Assembly: GCF_003384725.1 (NCBI RefSeq)
Contig: NZ_QNVV01000010.1
Coordinates: forward strand, 62,001 to 126,000
Length of the DNA: 64,000 bases
Reading direction: 5' to 3'
From: Chryseobacterium pennipullorum
GTDB taxonomy: Bacteria > Bacteroidota > Bacteroidia > Flavobacteriales > Weeksellaceae
Shown here: positions 52,329-60,274 of the stretch, in pieces
Position numbering within the stretch: the stretch's first letter is position 1
Layout: each line of letters begins with the position of its first letter
Translations under genes and position numbers: made by a program
Notes under the pieces: model-generated
The model's input: the letters and a program-made list of their open reading frames with translations, nothing else
The model's database searches: none
Told to the model about the DNA's origin: nothing

Positions 52329-53528
52329 ATGAAAAGTATAGATAGTGTTATAAAGATCGCCAGCAGATGCAATATCAATTGTAAATATTGCTATATGTAT
52401 AATATGGGGGATTCTTCTTACAGAATGCAGCCCAAATACATGACCTTGGAAACCGTTAAAAATCTAGCGATCAAAGCCAAGGAATACTGTACTTTAAAAA
52501 ATGTAAAAGCTTTCCACTTTATATTCCATGGTGGCGAACCTTTACTGACAAAAATTGAATACTTCCAAAAGATACTCGATACCATCAAAGAGCATCTGTA
52601 TCCGGAAATATATCCCGTTTTTTCTATTCAGACCAATGCTACTTTAATCACTGACGAATGGGCCTTTTTTATTAAAAAAAATAAAATAAATATTGGCATT
52701 AGCCTGGACGGTGACAAAAGCGTAAATGATGAAAACAGAATTGATCATCGCGGACATGGCACCTACGACAGAGTTATTAAAGGCATCAATGTTCTGAAAA
52801 AACATGATATTAATGTAAGCATTTTGTCAGTCATCAATGTTAATTCTGATCCGGTAGCAACTTATAATCATTTGAAATATCTGGGAATAGACTCAGTAGA
52901 TTTTTTGATACCGGATCATAATTATGATAATGCACCTGCCACTATAAAGCACGACCTCACTTACAAAAGGGAAGAAACGCCCTATGCCGACTGGCTGCTT
53001 AAGATATTTGATCTTTGGTTTATGGAAGAAAAGCCAATAGACATCAGATTTTTCAGGTACTCACTGATTGTATTTTTAGGAGGAAACATTTCGTTTGATT
53101 ATATCGGAACAGATACCAACGACGTATTTGTCATCGAAACCAATGGCGACATTGAACCCGTAGATTCATTGAAAATATGTGGTGAAAATTTCACTAAAAC
53201 CAACAGAAATGTAAATCAGACTTCTTTTAGTGAGGCAACCAAAACGCCTATTATAGACCTGTATATACACAGTAAAAACAAAGACAAGCAATGTGTTCAG
53301 TGCCAGAAATGTCCGATATTCGAGATTTGCGGGGGCGGTTTTATCCCACACCGTTATCATTCGGGTAATGGCTTTGACAATCCATCCATCTATTGTTCAG
53401 ACCTTATTAAGCTGTTCACTTACATACAAAATACTCTTTTAAACCAGCTGGATATAAAAGAAAAGGAGAATATGGAATATTTGGACACCAAAAAAATCAA
53501 GTCGGTATTAGACACCGTCTACAATTAG
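52329..53528 (+). CDS. Radical SAM/SPASM peptide maturase (FxsB/XyeB-like)
   Basis: The product has 399 residues counted from the ATG at 52329; the frame opens at 52284, but the hairpin lies there. The radical SAM cluster is CNINCKYC (Cys14, Cys18, Cys21; CX3CX2C), followed by the YNMGDSSYR stretch, HGGEPLL (residues 67-73) and SLDGDKSVND. The C-terminal auxiliary region has ETNGDIEPVDSLKICG and cysteines 322, 325, 328, 334 and 356 (CX2CX2CX5C plus one), which is SPASM-like. The ETNGDIEPVDSLK and CGGGFIPHRY tracts are like those of FxsB-type maturases that form cyclophane cross-links. It should act on the 68-residue peptide directly upstream. The next gene is seven bases away. Confidence 0.85.
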   Translation: MKSIDSVIKIASRCNINCKYCYMYNMGDSSYRMQPKYMTLETVKNLAIKAKEYCTLKNVKAFHFIFHGGEPLLTKIEYFQKILDTIKEHLYPEIYPVFSIQTNATLITDEWAFFIKKNKINIGISLDGDKSVNDENRIDHRGHGTYDRVIKGINVLKKHDINVSILSVINVNSDPVATYNHLKYLGIDSVDFLIPDHNYDNAPATIKHDLTYKREETPYADWLLKIFDLWFMEEKPIDIRFFRYSLIVFLGGNISFDYIGTDTNDVFVIETNGDIEPVDSLKICGENFTKTNRNVNQTSFSEATKTPIIDLYIHSKNKDKQCVQCQKCPIFEICGGGFIPHRYHSGNGFDNPSIYCSDLIKLFTYIQNTLLNQLDIKEKENMEYLDTKKIKSVLDTVYN

Positions 53529-53535
53529 AAAAAAT

Positions 53536-54318
53536 ATGTTAAAGGAAGGGATCAAAATTTTAGCGGAGCTTTCAAACGGTGATGAACACACCGTTTCAAT
53601 CAATAGTGGAACAGAATCTCCTCAGAATAACAAATATGTAAAGGGAGCGTTGATTCCCAAAAATACATTCAGAAGCTTATCTGATTCTGAAAAAGAGATT
53701 GTATTCGCAGCAAAGGAACACGCGATGTCCTTCGGGTATAATGAGATCATCAAAGTGATCTCACTGCCCGAAAGCATTCAGAATGGTATAAAAAACATCA
53801 ACCTCAATGCTGTTGAGTCCTATGAAGAGCTTGAAAAAACTGTTGCCCATGATGATTTTAAAGTTCTTGCCAAGGATTTGATGAGCTATGTCCTTTCCAA
53901 ATCAATTCACTCGGAAATCCATAATCTGGGAATCCAGATAGAACCGGGAAATGAATATACAACAACCAAACAAGACGATCAGTATGTTGGGCTCCACATT
54001 GATTCGTGGGACAGGCAACCTCTTTCTGAACGGAAAAAATCGAAAAACAGGATCTGTTTCAATATCGGTAAAGAAGCCAGGTATCTTTATTTTATTAATA
54101 TTCCGGCGAATCAGCTGAGCACTGAAGACTCTGATGCACCCGTTGACGAAATCGTCACTGAATTTTTAGCCACACATCCGGAATACCCGGTATTGCGCAT
54201 CCGGATCAATCCTTTTGAAGGCTATATTGCTCCCACGGAATATATTATTCACGATGGCTCTACCTCCGGCAATCCATTTAAAGATATCACATTCACCATC
54301 AGAAGCTATTTTCAGTAA
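53536..54318 (+). CDS. Unknown protein with an HxD...H pattern, possibly an iron/2-oxoglutarate oxygenase
   Basis: A 260-residue soluble protein that I do not recognise from its overall sequence. The stretch VGLHIDSWDRQP has His154-x-Asp156, and IIHDGS has His239, with Arg256 seventeen residues on (FTIRSYF); this is the order and rough spacing of the metal triad and 2-oxoglutarate-binding Arg in that oxygenase superfamily. The strand-like stretches around it (RICFNIGK, YLYFINIP, TEYIIHDG, DITFTIR) fit a double-stranded beta-helix. If right, it could hydroxylate the peptide. It lies seven bases after the maturase gene and overlaps the next gene by one base. No other function is indicated. Confidence 0.6.
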   Translation: MLKEGIKILAELSNGDEHTVSINSGTESPQNNKYVKGALIPKNTFRSLSDSEKEIVFAAKEHAMSFGYNEIIKVISLPESIQNGIKNINLNAVESYEELEKTVAHDDFKVLAKDLMSYVLSKSIHSEIHNLGIQIEPGNEYTTTKQDDQYVGLHIDSWDRQPLSERKKSKNRICFNIGKEARYLYFINIPANQLSTEDSDAPVDEIVTEFLATHPEYPVLRIRINPFEGYIAPTEYIIHDGSTSGNPFKDITFTIRSYFQ

Positions 54319-55271
54319 TGGAATATAAACATCCTTACTTATTTTTTTGCAATGCAATTGGAGATTATATCATGGCACTTCCTACGTTGAGAGCTCTCAA
54401 CGATGTGTTCAACGGCAGACTTACCATTATTCATAATAAGAGTAAAATAAACAGCCATATTATGAGTGAGTTCCCCTTCAATAATACAATTGAAATTGAA
54501 TTTACTTCGGTGGGTGAAGAAAGAAGGTTTGATCCCGGTTCATTGGCAGAACACATGCAAGACTGCGACCTGTTTTTATATCTTAATACATGGATCAATG
54601 AAAATGACATGCAGACATTGCTAAGCCAGCTTCCTTCTTTGAAAAGATCTGCAGGCTACTATTCCTGCTTTACGGATCAGATCGCGTACAGTACGGCCAT
54701 TCATAACTTCGATCTTTATTTCAGAATGGTTCATGTTTTCGATGAAAGTCTTTCGATACAGGATTATTCTTATCCTCCACGGCTTGACGAAAACTATAAA
54801 AGAATAGCCCCGCAGGTCAGGAAAAATAAAACTTCAGGAATAAAGTATGTTGCCATCCATTTTGACAGCGAGCCTGAAAAGTCTTTGAAAAGTGAGATGT
54901 ACCGGGAATTTTTAGAAAAAATACTGGACACCTATACAGATATCTGCCTGGTTCCTATTGGTCTCGATCAGATAGACCTTCAGGAAAAATACCAGCAACG
55001 GGTTTTAAGTTTCGGACGGCCGCTGCCCTTTTTAATAGCCACAGCTTATCTGGAAACCGCTGATTTTTTTATTGGAGTAGATTCATGTTTCCTGCATATC
55101 TCAGACTTATATGCGATACCGTCCATCGGGATATTCGGACCCACTTCCGAAGTGGAATTTGGCTTCAGGTTCAATGAAAGGTACTCGCATCTGCGTTCCG
55201 AAACAAAAGATTTAAAAGATATCAGTACAGATGATGTTTATAAAAGATTCAATGAATTAATAGATGTTTAA
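54318..55271 (+). CDS. GT9-like glycosyltransferase (heptosyltransferase family)
   Basis: The 317-residue protein has an N-terminal NAIGDYIMALPTLRALND stretch, the start of the GT9 (ADP-heptose:LPS heptosyltransferase) GT-B fold, and the C-terminal site YLETADFFIGVDSCFLHIS, then GIFGPTSEVEF; these are diagnostic for the family. There are no signal peptide or membrane helices. Sugar transfer to lipopolysaccharide is the usual role, but here the gene sits inside the peptide operon, starting one base inside the oxygenase-like gene and overlapping the exporter gene by eight bases. Its acceptor is therefore probably the modified peptide. The donor is unknown. Confidence 0.8.
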   Translation: MEYKHPYLFFCNAIGDYIMALPTLRALNDVFNGRLTIIHNKSKINSHIMSEFPFNNTIEIEFTSVGEERRFDPGSLAEHMQDCDLFLYLNTWINENDMQTLLSQLPSLKRSAGYYSCFTDQIAYSTAIHNFDLYFRMVHVFDESLSIQDYSYPPRLDENYKRIAPQVRKNKTSGIKYVAIHFDSEPEKSLKSEMYREFLEKILDTYTDICLVPIGLDQIDLQEKYQQRVLSFGRPLPFLIATAYLETADFFIGVDSCFLHISDLYAIPSIGIFGPTSEVEFGFRFNERYSHLRSETKDLKDISTDDVYKRFNELIDV

Positions 55272-57441
55272 AAAGAATAAATTTAATTTTCGTTATCAAA
55301 AAGACAGAATGGACTGTGGTCCGGTCTGTATTCAAATGATCAGCGAATTTTATGGAAAAAAATATGACATCCATTTTTTAAGAGAAATATGCAACTATGG
55401 CAAACAGGGTGTAACCATAAATTCTTTAAAAAAGGCGGCAGAAAAAGTCGGCTTCGACACCCATATCATCAAGGCCGACATCAATGATCTCAATAATCTG
55501 GATTTATTCCCCTATATATTACACTGGGGAAACGATCATTATGTCGTTGTTCTTAAAATCAATAAAAAAAATGCAGTTATTGCTGACCCCGGATATGGGA
55601 TATTAACTGTAACAACTGACGTTTTCAAAAAAAACTGGTATAAGAATGATAAGGGAGTGGCCGTTGTCCTGAATCCGTCTACCCTTATAAACAGCAATGA
55701 ACCTCAGCGATCATCATTATTCGGATATACCTCCCAATATTTAAAGAAGTATAAAAAAGAAATTTTCAAGATATTCTGTACGCTGCTCATCATTAATGTA
55801 CTCACTTTCCTGTTGCCATTCATTACCCAGAAAATTTTTGATGATGGAATTGCTCATGCAGACAAAAAGATTATTTATTATCTGATCCTCTCCCAATTAT
55901 TTCTGTATATCGGCATCTATTTTTCAGAAATATACAGAAACTGGATTACGGTCAAGCTTGGGGGTAATATCAGTATTGAAATCATTCATAACTTCTTCAA
56001 AAAACTCATCAAACTGCCGATCCATTTCCTGGAAACAAAGGTAGTGGGAGACTATAACCAGAGAATTCAGGATAGTGAAAAGATTGAAACCTTCATGACT
56101 TCACAGAGTATTACTTCGCTCTTTTCTGTCGTTACGATTATTGTCTACCTGATCGTGATGTCTATATACAACGCACAGCTATTTCTTTTGTACATTTCTA
56201 TTACAGTAATTTCTGTTCTGGGCTCTCTGTACTTCCTGAAGAAAAGAAGGCAGTATGACTATCTGATCTTTAAGGAGAAAGCAAATATTCAGAATCTGAC
56301 CTTTGAAATTCTTAATGGGATTACGGAAGTGAAACTCAATGGTCTGGAAGACGTAAAGCTGGATCAGTGGAAAAATTATCAGAAACTGGCTTTAAAGCTT
56401 AATCTGGGACTTTCCAAGATCGGGCAGCAGCAGTATATCTTTTTCAGTGCTTTGAATCAGATTAAAAATCTTTCGATAACTCTTGTTTCATCGCTATTGG
56501 TGATCAACAATAAACTGTCATTGGGTGAGTTGCTTACCATATCCTTTATTGTGGGACAGCTCAACTCACCGATTGATCAGCTGATCGCATTTTTCAGAAA
56601 TGTACAGGATTCCAAGCTAAGCATGGAAAGGATCAGTGAAATCGAAGAGCAAAAAGATGAAGACGACGAAAGAGCATCTGATCTTAAAAATATACAAGAA
56701 AAAAATTCCATTATCTTCAGAAATGTCAGCTTCAGCTACAACAATATCGATAAGGTGCTGGACAATATCAATATTGAAATTCCCGAGAATAAAGTGACGG
56801 CCATCGTAGGAGCCAGTGGCAGCGGAAAAACTACCCTTGTAAAACTTATCCTTAAGTTTTATGAACGTTATCAGGGGGATATTTACATCAAAGGAGTCAA
56901 CATCAAAAATATCACCTCATCGAGTATCAGAAGAAATATTGGTACGGTAATGCAGGACGGTTATCTGTTTTCAGATACCATCGAGAGAAATATTACAGGT
57001 GAAAACACAATACAGAATGATGAGTATGCCCGCCTTAAAAAAACCGCGTATTTATTATCCAACTCCGAAGAGTTTATCGAAAAACTTCCTCTCAAGGACC
57101 AGACAAAAGTAGGGGCTTATGGAATAAACCTGTCAGGAGGACAAGAGCAGAGGCTTATCATCGCAAGAGCCGTTTTCAAAAATCCTGACTTTCTCATTCT
57201 CGATGAAGCAACTTCTGCCCTGGACACCAAAAATGAAAAGATCATCCATAACAACCTGAAAATATTCTTTGAAAATAAAACAGTCCTGATTATTGCCCAC
57301 AGGCTCAGTACCGTAAGAAACGCAGATAACATTATAGTCATGGATAGCGGTAAGATAATAGAACAGGGTGAACACAAAGAATTGCTGGGCAAAAAAAATA
57401 AATATTACGAACTTATCAAAAATCAGCTGGAATTAGATTAA
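55264..57441 (+). CDS. Peptidase-containing ABC exporter (C39 peptidase, PCAT)
   Basis: The 725-residue protein removes a Gly-Gly leader and exports the peptide. Residues about 1-130 are the C39 peptidase: Cys18 in MDCGPVC, His92 in NDHYVVVL and Asp108 in IADPGYG make the catalytic triad. Six membrane helices follow (about 165-450), and the ATPase domain has Walker A GASGSGKTT, the Q-loop TVMQDGYLFSD, the signature NLSGGQEQR and Walker B FLILDEATSALD. The combination is diagnostic for PCAT exporters of bacteriocins and other leader peptides. Substrate: the upstream 68-residue peptide, possibly also the Cys-rich peptide at 46858. Confidence 0.92.
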   Translation: MFKKNKFNFRYQKDRMDCGPVCIQMISEFYGKKYDIHFLREICNYGKQGVTINSLKKAAEKVGFDTHIIKADINDLNNLDLFPYILHWGNDHYVVVLKINKKNAVIADPGYGILTVTTDVFKKNWYKNDKGVAVVLNPSTLINSNEPQRSSLFGYTSQYLKKYKKEIFKIFCTLLIINVLTFLLPFITQKIFDDGIAHADKKIIYYLILSQLFLYIGIYFSEIYRNWITVKLGGNISIEIIHNFFKKLIKLPIHFLETKVVGDYNQRIQDSEKIETFMTSQSITSLFSVVTIIVYLIVMSIYNAQLFLLYISITVISVLGSLYFLKKRRQYDYLIFKEKANIQNLTFEILNGITEVKLNGLEDVKLDQWKNYQKLALKLNLGLSKIGQQQYIFFSALNQIKNLSITLVSSLLVINNKLSLGELLTISFIVGQLNSPIDQLIAFFRNVQDSKLSMERISEIEEQKDEDDERASDLKNIQEKNSIIFRNVSFSYNNIDKVLDNINIEIPENKVTAIVGASGSGKTTLVKLILKFYERYQGDIYIKGVNIKNITSSSIRRNIGTVMQDGYLFSDTIERNITGENTIQNDEYARLKKTAYLLSNSEEFIEKLPLKDQTKVGAYGINLSGGQEQRLIIARAVFKNPDFLILDEATSALDTKNEKIIHNNLKIFFENKTVLIIAHRLSTVRNADNIIVMDSGKIIEQGEHKELLGKKNKYYELIKNQLELD

Positions 57442-57461
57442 CTTACCATCACAGAATTATT

Positions 57462-59867
57462 ATGACGCAAAAAGAAAAGATATATATATTCCTTGGTATC
57501 CTGCTCTGCATAGGACAATTGGCAGGCCAAACCTTAAAAGGGCATGTATATATCAATGGGGTACCGGTTAATTCTGCAGAGATACTCATCACAGATCAGG
57601 AGCAAAAAAAATATTTTACTGTAACCGGAGAAACCGGAGCATACAGCATAGAACTGCCCAACCAGAAGAATTACCTGGTGAAGGCGTTTTCCGAAAAAAG
57701 GCTTATCATCAGTAAGAACATCTATGTAGATGGAAATACCACACAAGATCTGTCTGTGGAGAATAAAGAAACAGAAATACAATCTGTACATCTTATTGCA
57801 AAAAAAAAGAAGATCATCCAACAGAAAGCAGACCGAATCATCTTCAATGTTGAGAACTCTGTTATTGCAAGTGGTGGGGACGTCATGGATGCGATACGTC
57901 TGGCGCCAAGGATCTCCGTGCAAAATGACGACATCAAGATCACCGGCAAAGGGAAAATCCTGGTCATGATGGATGGGCGTCCTATCAATATTCAAAAAGA
58001 AGATCTTCCGAATTACTTGAAGTCTATAAAATCGGATGAGATCAGCAGCATTGAGGTCATTACGAATCCGCCGGCCAAGTATACAGCGGAAGGAAACAGT
58101 GGCATCATCAATATTGTCACACGCAAATCAAAAAAAGACTACTGGAACCTGACCGTGAATACCACCGGCCAGGCTGCCTCAAAATTTATGTATAAAAACG
58201 GGGCTAATTACAATTTAAATGTGAAAGATATTACCCTTTCTTCGGGTATTAACTATACCAGTGGATACAATGCCCCGGTCAATTATTCCAAAATAGAATA
58301 TCCGGATATCACCTGGATCGAAGACAACAGACAGACCGCGTTCACCGATAATCTTTCTGCCAGACTTTCCCTGGATTATAAATTAAACAAAAAAATAACG
58401 ACCGGAATTCAATATATAGGAAGCTTCTCCTCACCAATAGTGGAATCCCAAATCGATTCAAAAATATTCGGAAAACCCAATGGTGCTGAAAAATCGCTGA
58501 TTAATACTGCATCTGAAGATTCTAAAAAAAACAGATTCAATTCTTTAAATTATCATATGATCTACGAAATAGACACCACCGGTAAAAAAGTCTCTTTCGA
58601 TTTTGACTACTTTAACAGCAGAAGCAGATCCCGCCAGGATTACCTCTCCAGAACATTTGATAAAACAGCACCACTGCCCAGTATTCCAGATTTTGACTCG
58701 GGAAAAAATGAAGGCTATCAAAATATCAACAACTATTCCCTGAATCTTGATGTTGAACACCCTACTTCCTGGGCTACCCTTAATTACGGAGCACGCATCT
58801 CATTTGTAAATACGGCTAATGACATCCGCTTCTATGATCTTTCCACAGGCAATGAATTCCTGGATCCCAACCGAACCAATCAGTTTTCATTCAGAGAGAG
58901 GAATCAGTCATTGTATTTCTCAATGAATAAGGAGTTGGGAGAAAAATGGGAGTTTCAGGCAGGCCTGCGGATGGAAAGCACCCAGACAAGAGGTTTCTCA
59001 GAAACTTTAAATCAGGAATCTGAAATAAAGTATACAAAACTTTTTCCTACCGCGTATGTCCTTTATAAATTAAATGCAAACAATCAGTTCTCAGCCAATT
59101 ATGGAAAAAGGATACACCGTCCGGAATTCAGTTTACTAAACCCGTTCAAATATACTTTCTCCCCCTACTCAACATCTGAAGGAAATCCATATCTTCTTCC
59201 GGAATTTACCAACAATATTGAACTTACGTACAGCTACAAAGATTTTTTGATTACCTCTTTGTATTATTCCGATTTAAAGGACGGTTTTGAAATGCTGACC
59301 ATCATGAATACGGATACGAAGACTCAGAATGCAACGCCACTCAATTTTATTTCAAACCGCTCATATGGAATCAACCAGTATTTCTATATGAAGCTGTTCC
59401 CATGGCTTAATGCCAATGTTAATATTAACTTTTTCAACAGCCAGTCTAGATCTTCTTCCCCGGTCACTTTATCATACCTAAATGGGTGGAATTTCGAAAC
59501 AAAAGCAGATCTTAATTTTACTTTGAACAAAAAGAAGACCTTCTTTTTTGGGATTAATACATGGCAGGTTTCCAAAGGGGTCACCAATCTTGACAGAAGC
59601 TCATCGGGCTATCAGATAGACGCCTCATTAAAATTATTTCTGATGAATAAGCAGCTTCAAATAGTGTGCTATGCCAATGATATTTTCAGGTCCAACAAGA
59701 TATCCTACACAGGATTCTCCAATAATAACCAGACAACCTACAGAAATTATGAAGATCTAAGGTTCATCAGACTGTCTATCATTTACAATTTCGGAAACAA
59801 ATCAATCAAGGATTCTTCCCGAGAGGTTAAAAATTCTGATGAAAAGGACCGGGCGACCTTCAGATAA
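57462..59867 (+). CDS. TonB-dependent receptor-like outer membrane protein
   Basis: The 801-residue product has a Sec signal peptide (about 1-24), a carboxypeptidase-regulatory-like beta domain (about 27-105: GHVYINGVPVNSAEILITDQ), a plug domain (about 135-235: GDVMDAIRLAPRISVQNDDIK, GRPINIQKEDLPNYLK and the NPPAKYTAEGNSGIINI stretch), and a long beta-barrel to the end, with aromatic-ended strands throughout. No TonB box was identified and no SusD partner is present. As the last gene of the peptide operon it may carry the product out, take it back in, or act in immunity. It starts 20 bases after the exporter. Confidence 0.85.
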   Translation: MTQKEKIYIFLGILLCIGQLAGQTLKGHVYINGVPVNSAEILITDQEQKKYFTVTGETGAYSIELPNQKNYLVKAFSEKRLIISKNIYVDGNTTQDLSVENKETEIQSVHLIAKKKKIIQQKADRIIFNVENSVIASGGDVMDAIRLAPRISVQNDDIKITGKGKILVMMDGRPINIQKEDLPNYLKSIKSDEISSIEVITNPPAKYTAEGNSGIINIVTRKSKKDYWNLTVNTTGQAASKFMYKNGANYNLNVKDITLSSGINYTSGYNAPVNYSKIEYPDITWIEDNRQTAFTDNLSARLSLDYKLNKKITTGIQYIGSFSSPIVESQIDSKIFGKPNGAEKSLINTASEDSKKNRFNSLNYHMIYEIDTTGKKVSFDFDYFNSRSRSRQDYLSRTFDKTAPLPSIPDFDSGKNEGYQNINNYSLNLDVEHPTSWATLNYGARISFVNTANDIRFYDLSTGNEFLDPNRTNQFSFRERNQSLYFSMNKELGEKWEFQAGLRMESTQTRGFSETLNQESEIKYTKLFPTAYVLYKLNANNQFSANYGKRIHRPEFSLLNPFKYTFSPYSTSEGNPYLLPEFTNNIELTYSYKDFLITSLYYSDLKDGFEMLTIMNTDTKTQNATPLNFISNRSYGINQYFYMKLFPWLNANVNINFFNSQSRSSSPVTLSYLNGWNFETKADLNFTLNKKKTFFFGINTWQVSKGVTNLDRSSSGYQIDASLKLFLMNKQLQIVCYANDIFRSNKISYTGFSNNNQTTYRNYEDLRFIRLSIIYNFGNKSIKDSSREVKNSDEKDRATFR

Positions 59868-60049
59868 ACTCTTTCTTCTTATATTTTCCGTTCATCAACG
59901 AAAATTGGTGGGGTTATTTAACTTCATGTGTAAAACCTCATCCAAGAAAGATCCGGGCTGTCTCATGACATTGAAGACATTGATGAAATCTATAAAAAGA
60001 CTTGCATCTCTTCTTCAAGAGAAAAAAGCCATGACTTCCTGCATTTTAG
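59868..60049. other. Remainder of the inserted block behind the outer membrane gene
   Basis: Contains no supported gene. It carries short open frames that change frame, as in decayed coding sequence, and leads into the tilS remnant; similarity to tilS may reach a little further left than 60050. Confidence 0.45.
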
Positions 60050-60271
60050 GAACAACGGGAAGATCATGGATTTTAACCGGGTTATCTTTCAGCGAAAAAG
60101 AAAGTTTCTAAGTTTTTTAGGGACAAAAAATTATCTATTTTAGCAGGGCAAAATTTGATGCTGAGCGGCAATACCGGTTCTGTTCCCGGAATCGTCATTC
60201 CGCCAGACAAAAAAGAAGATATGCAAAGGACGAGAAAACAGAATGTATTCTCAAAATTTTTAATGAAATGA
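60050..60271 (+). pseudogene. tilS: Decayed C-terminal fragment of tilS
   Basis: From 60053 the reading frame aligns without gaps to codons of tilS from 49761: the tract that encodes KKKVSKFFRDxKLS matches in 13 of 14 positions, and the flanking DNA is also closely similar to about 60145. A stop codon (TAA, 60074-60076) replaces the Tyr codon of the parent. After the stop, 64 codons run to a TGA at 60269-60271, ending three bases before the dsbD start. There is no start or catalytic domain, so it cannot be a functional TilS. It lies on the far side of the inserted block from intact tilS. Confidence 0.8.
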
Positions 60272-60274
60272 ACA

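Noticed and set aside
59839..60111. A 90-codon plus-strand frame after the outer membrane gene
   Set aside because: It runs in another frame through the end of the barrel gene and the tilS remnant, so it is not a gene.
49983..60271. The inserted block as a transposon or prophage
   Set aside because: No transposase, integrase, terminal inverted repeat or phage gene was seen; only the tilS remnant marks the edge.
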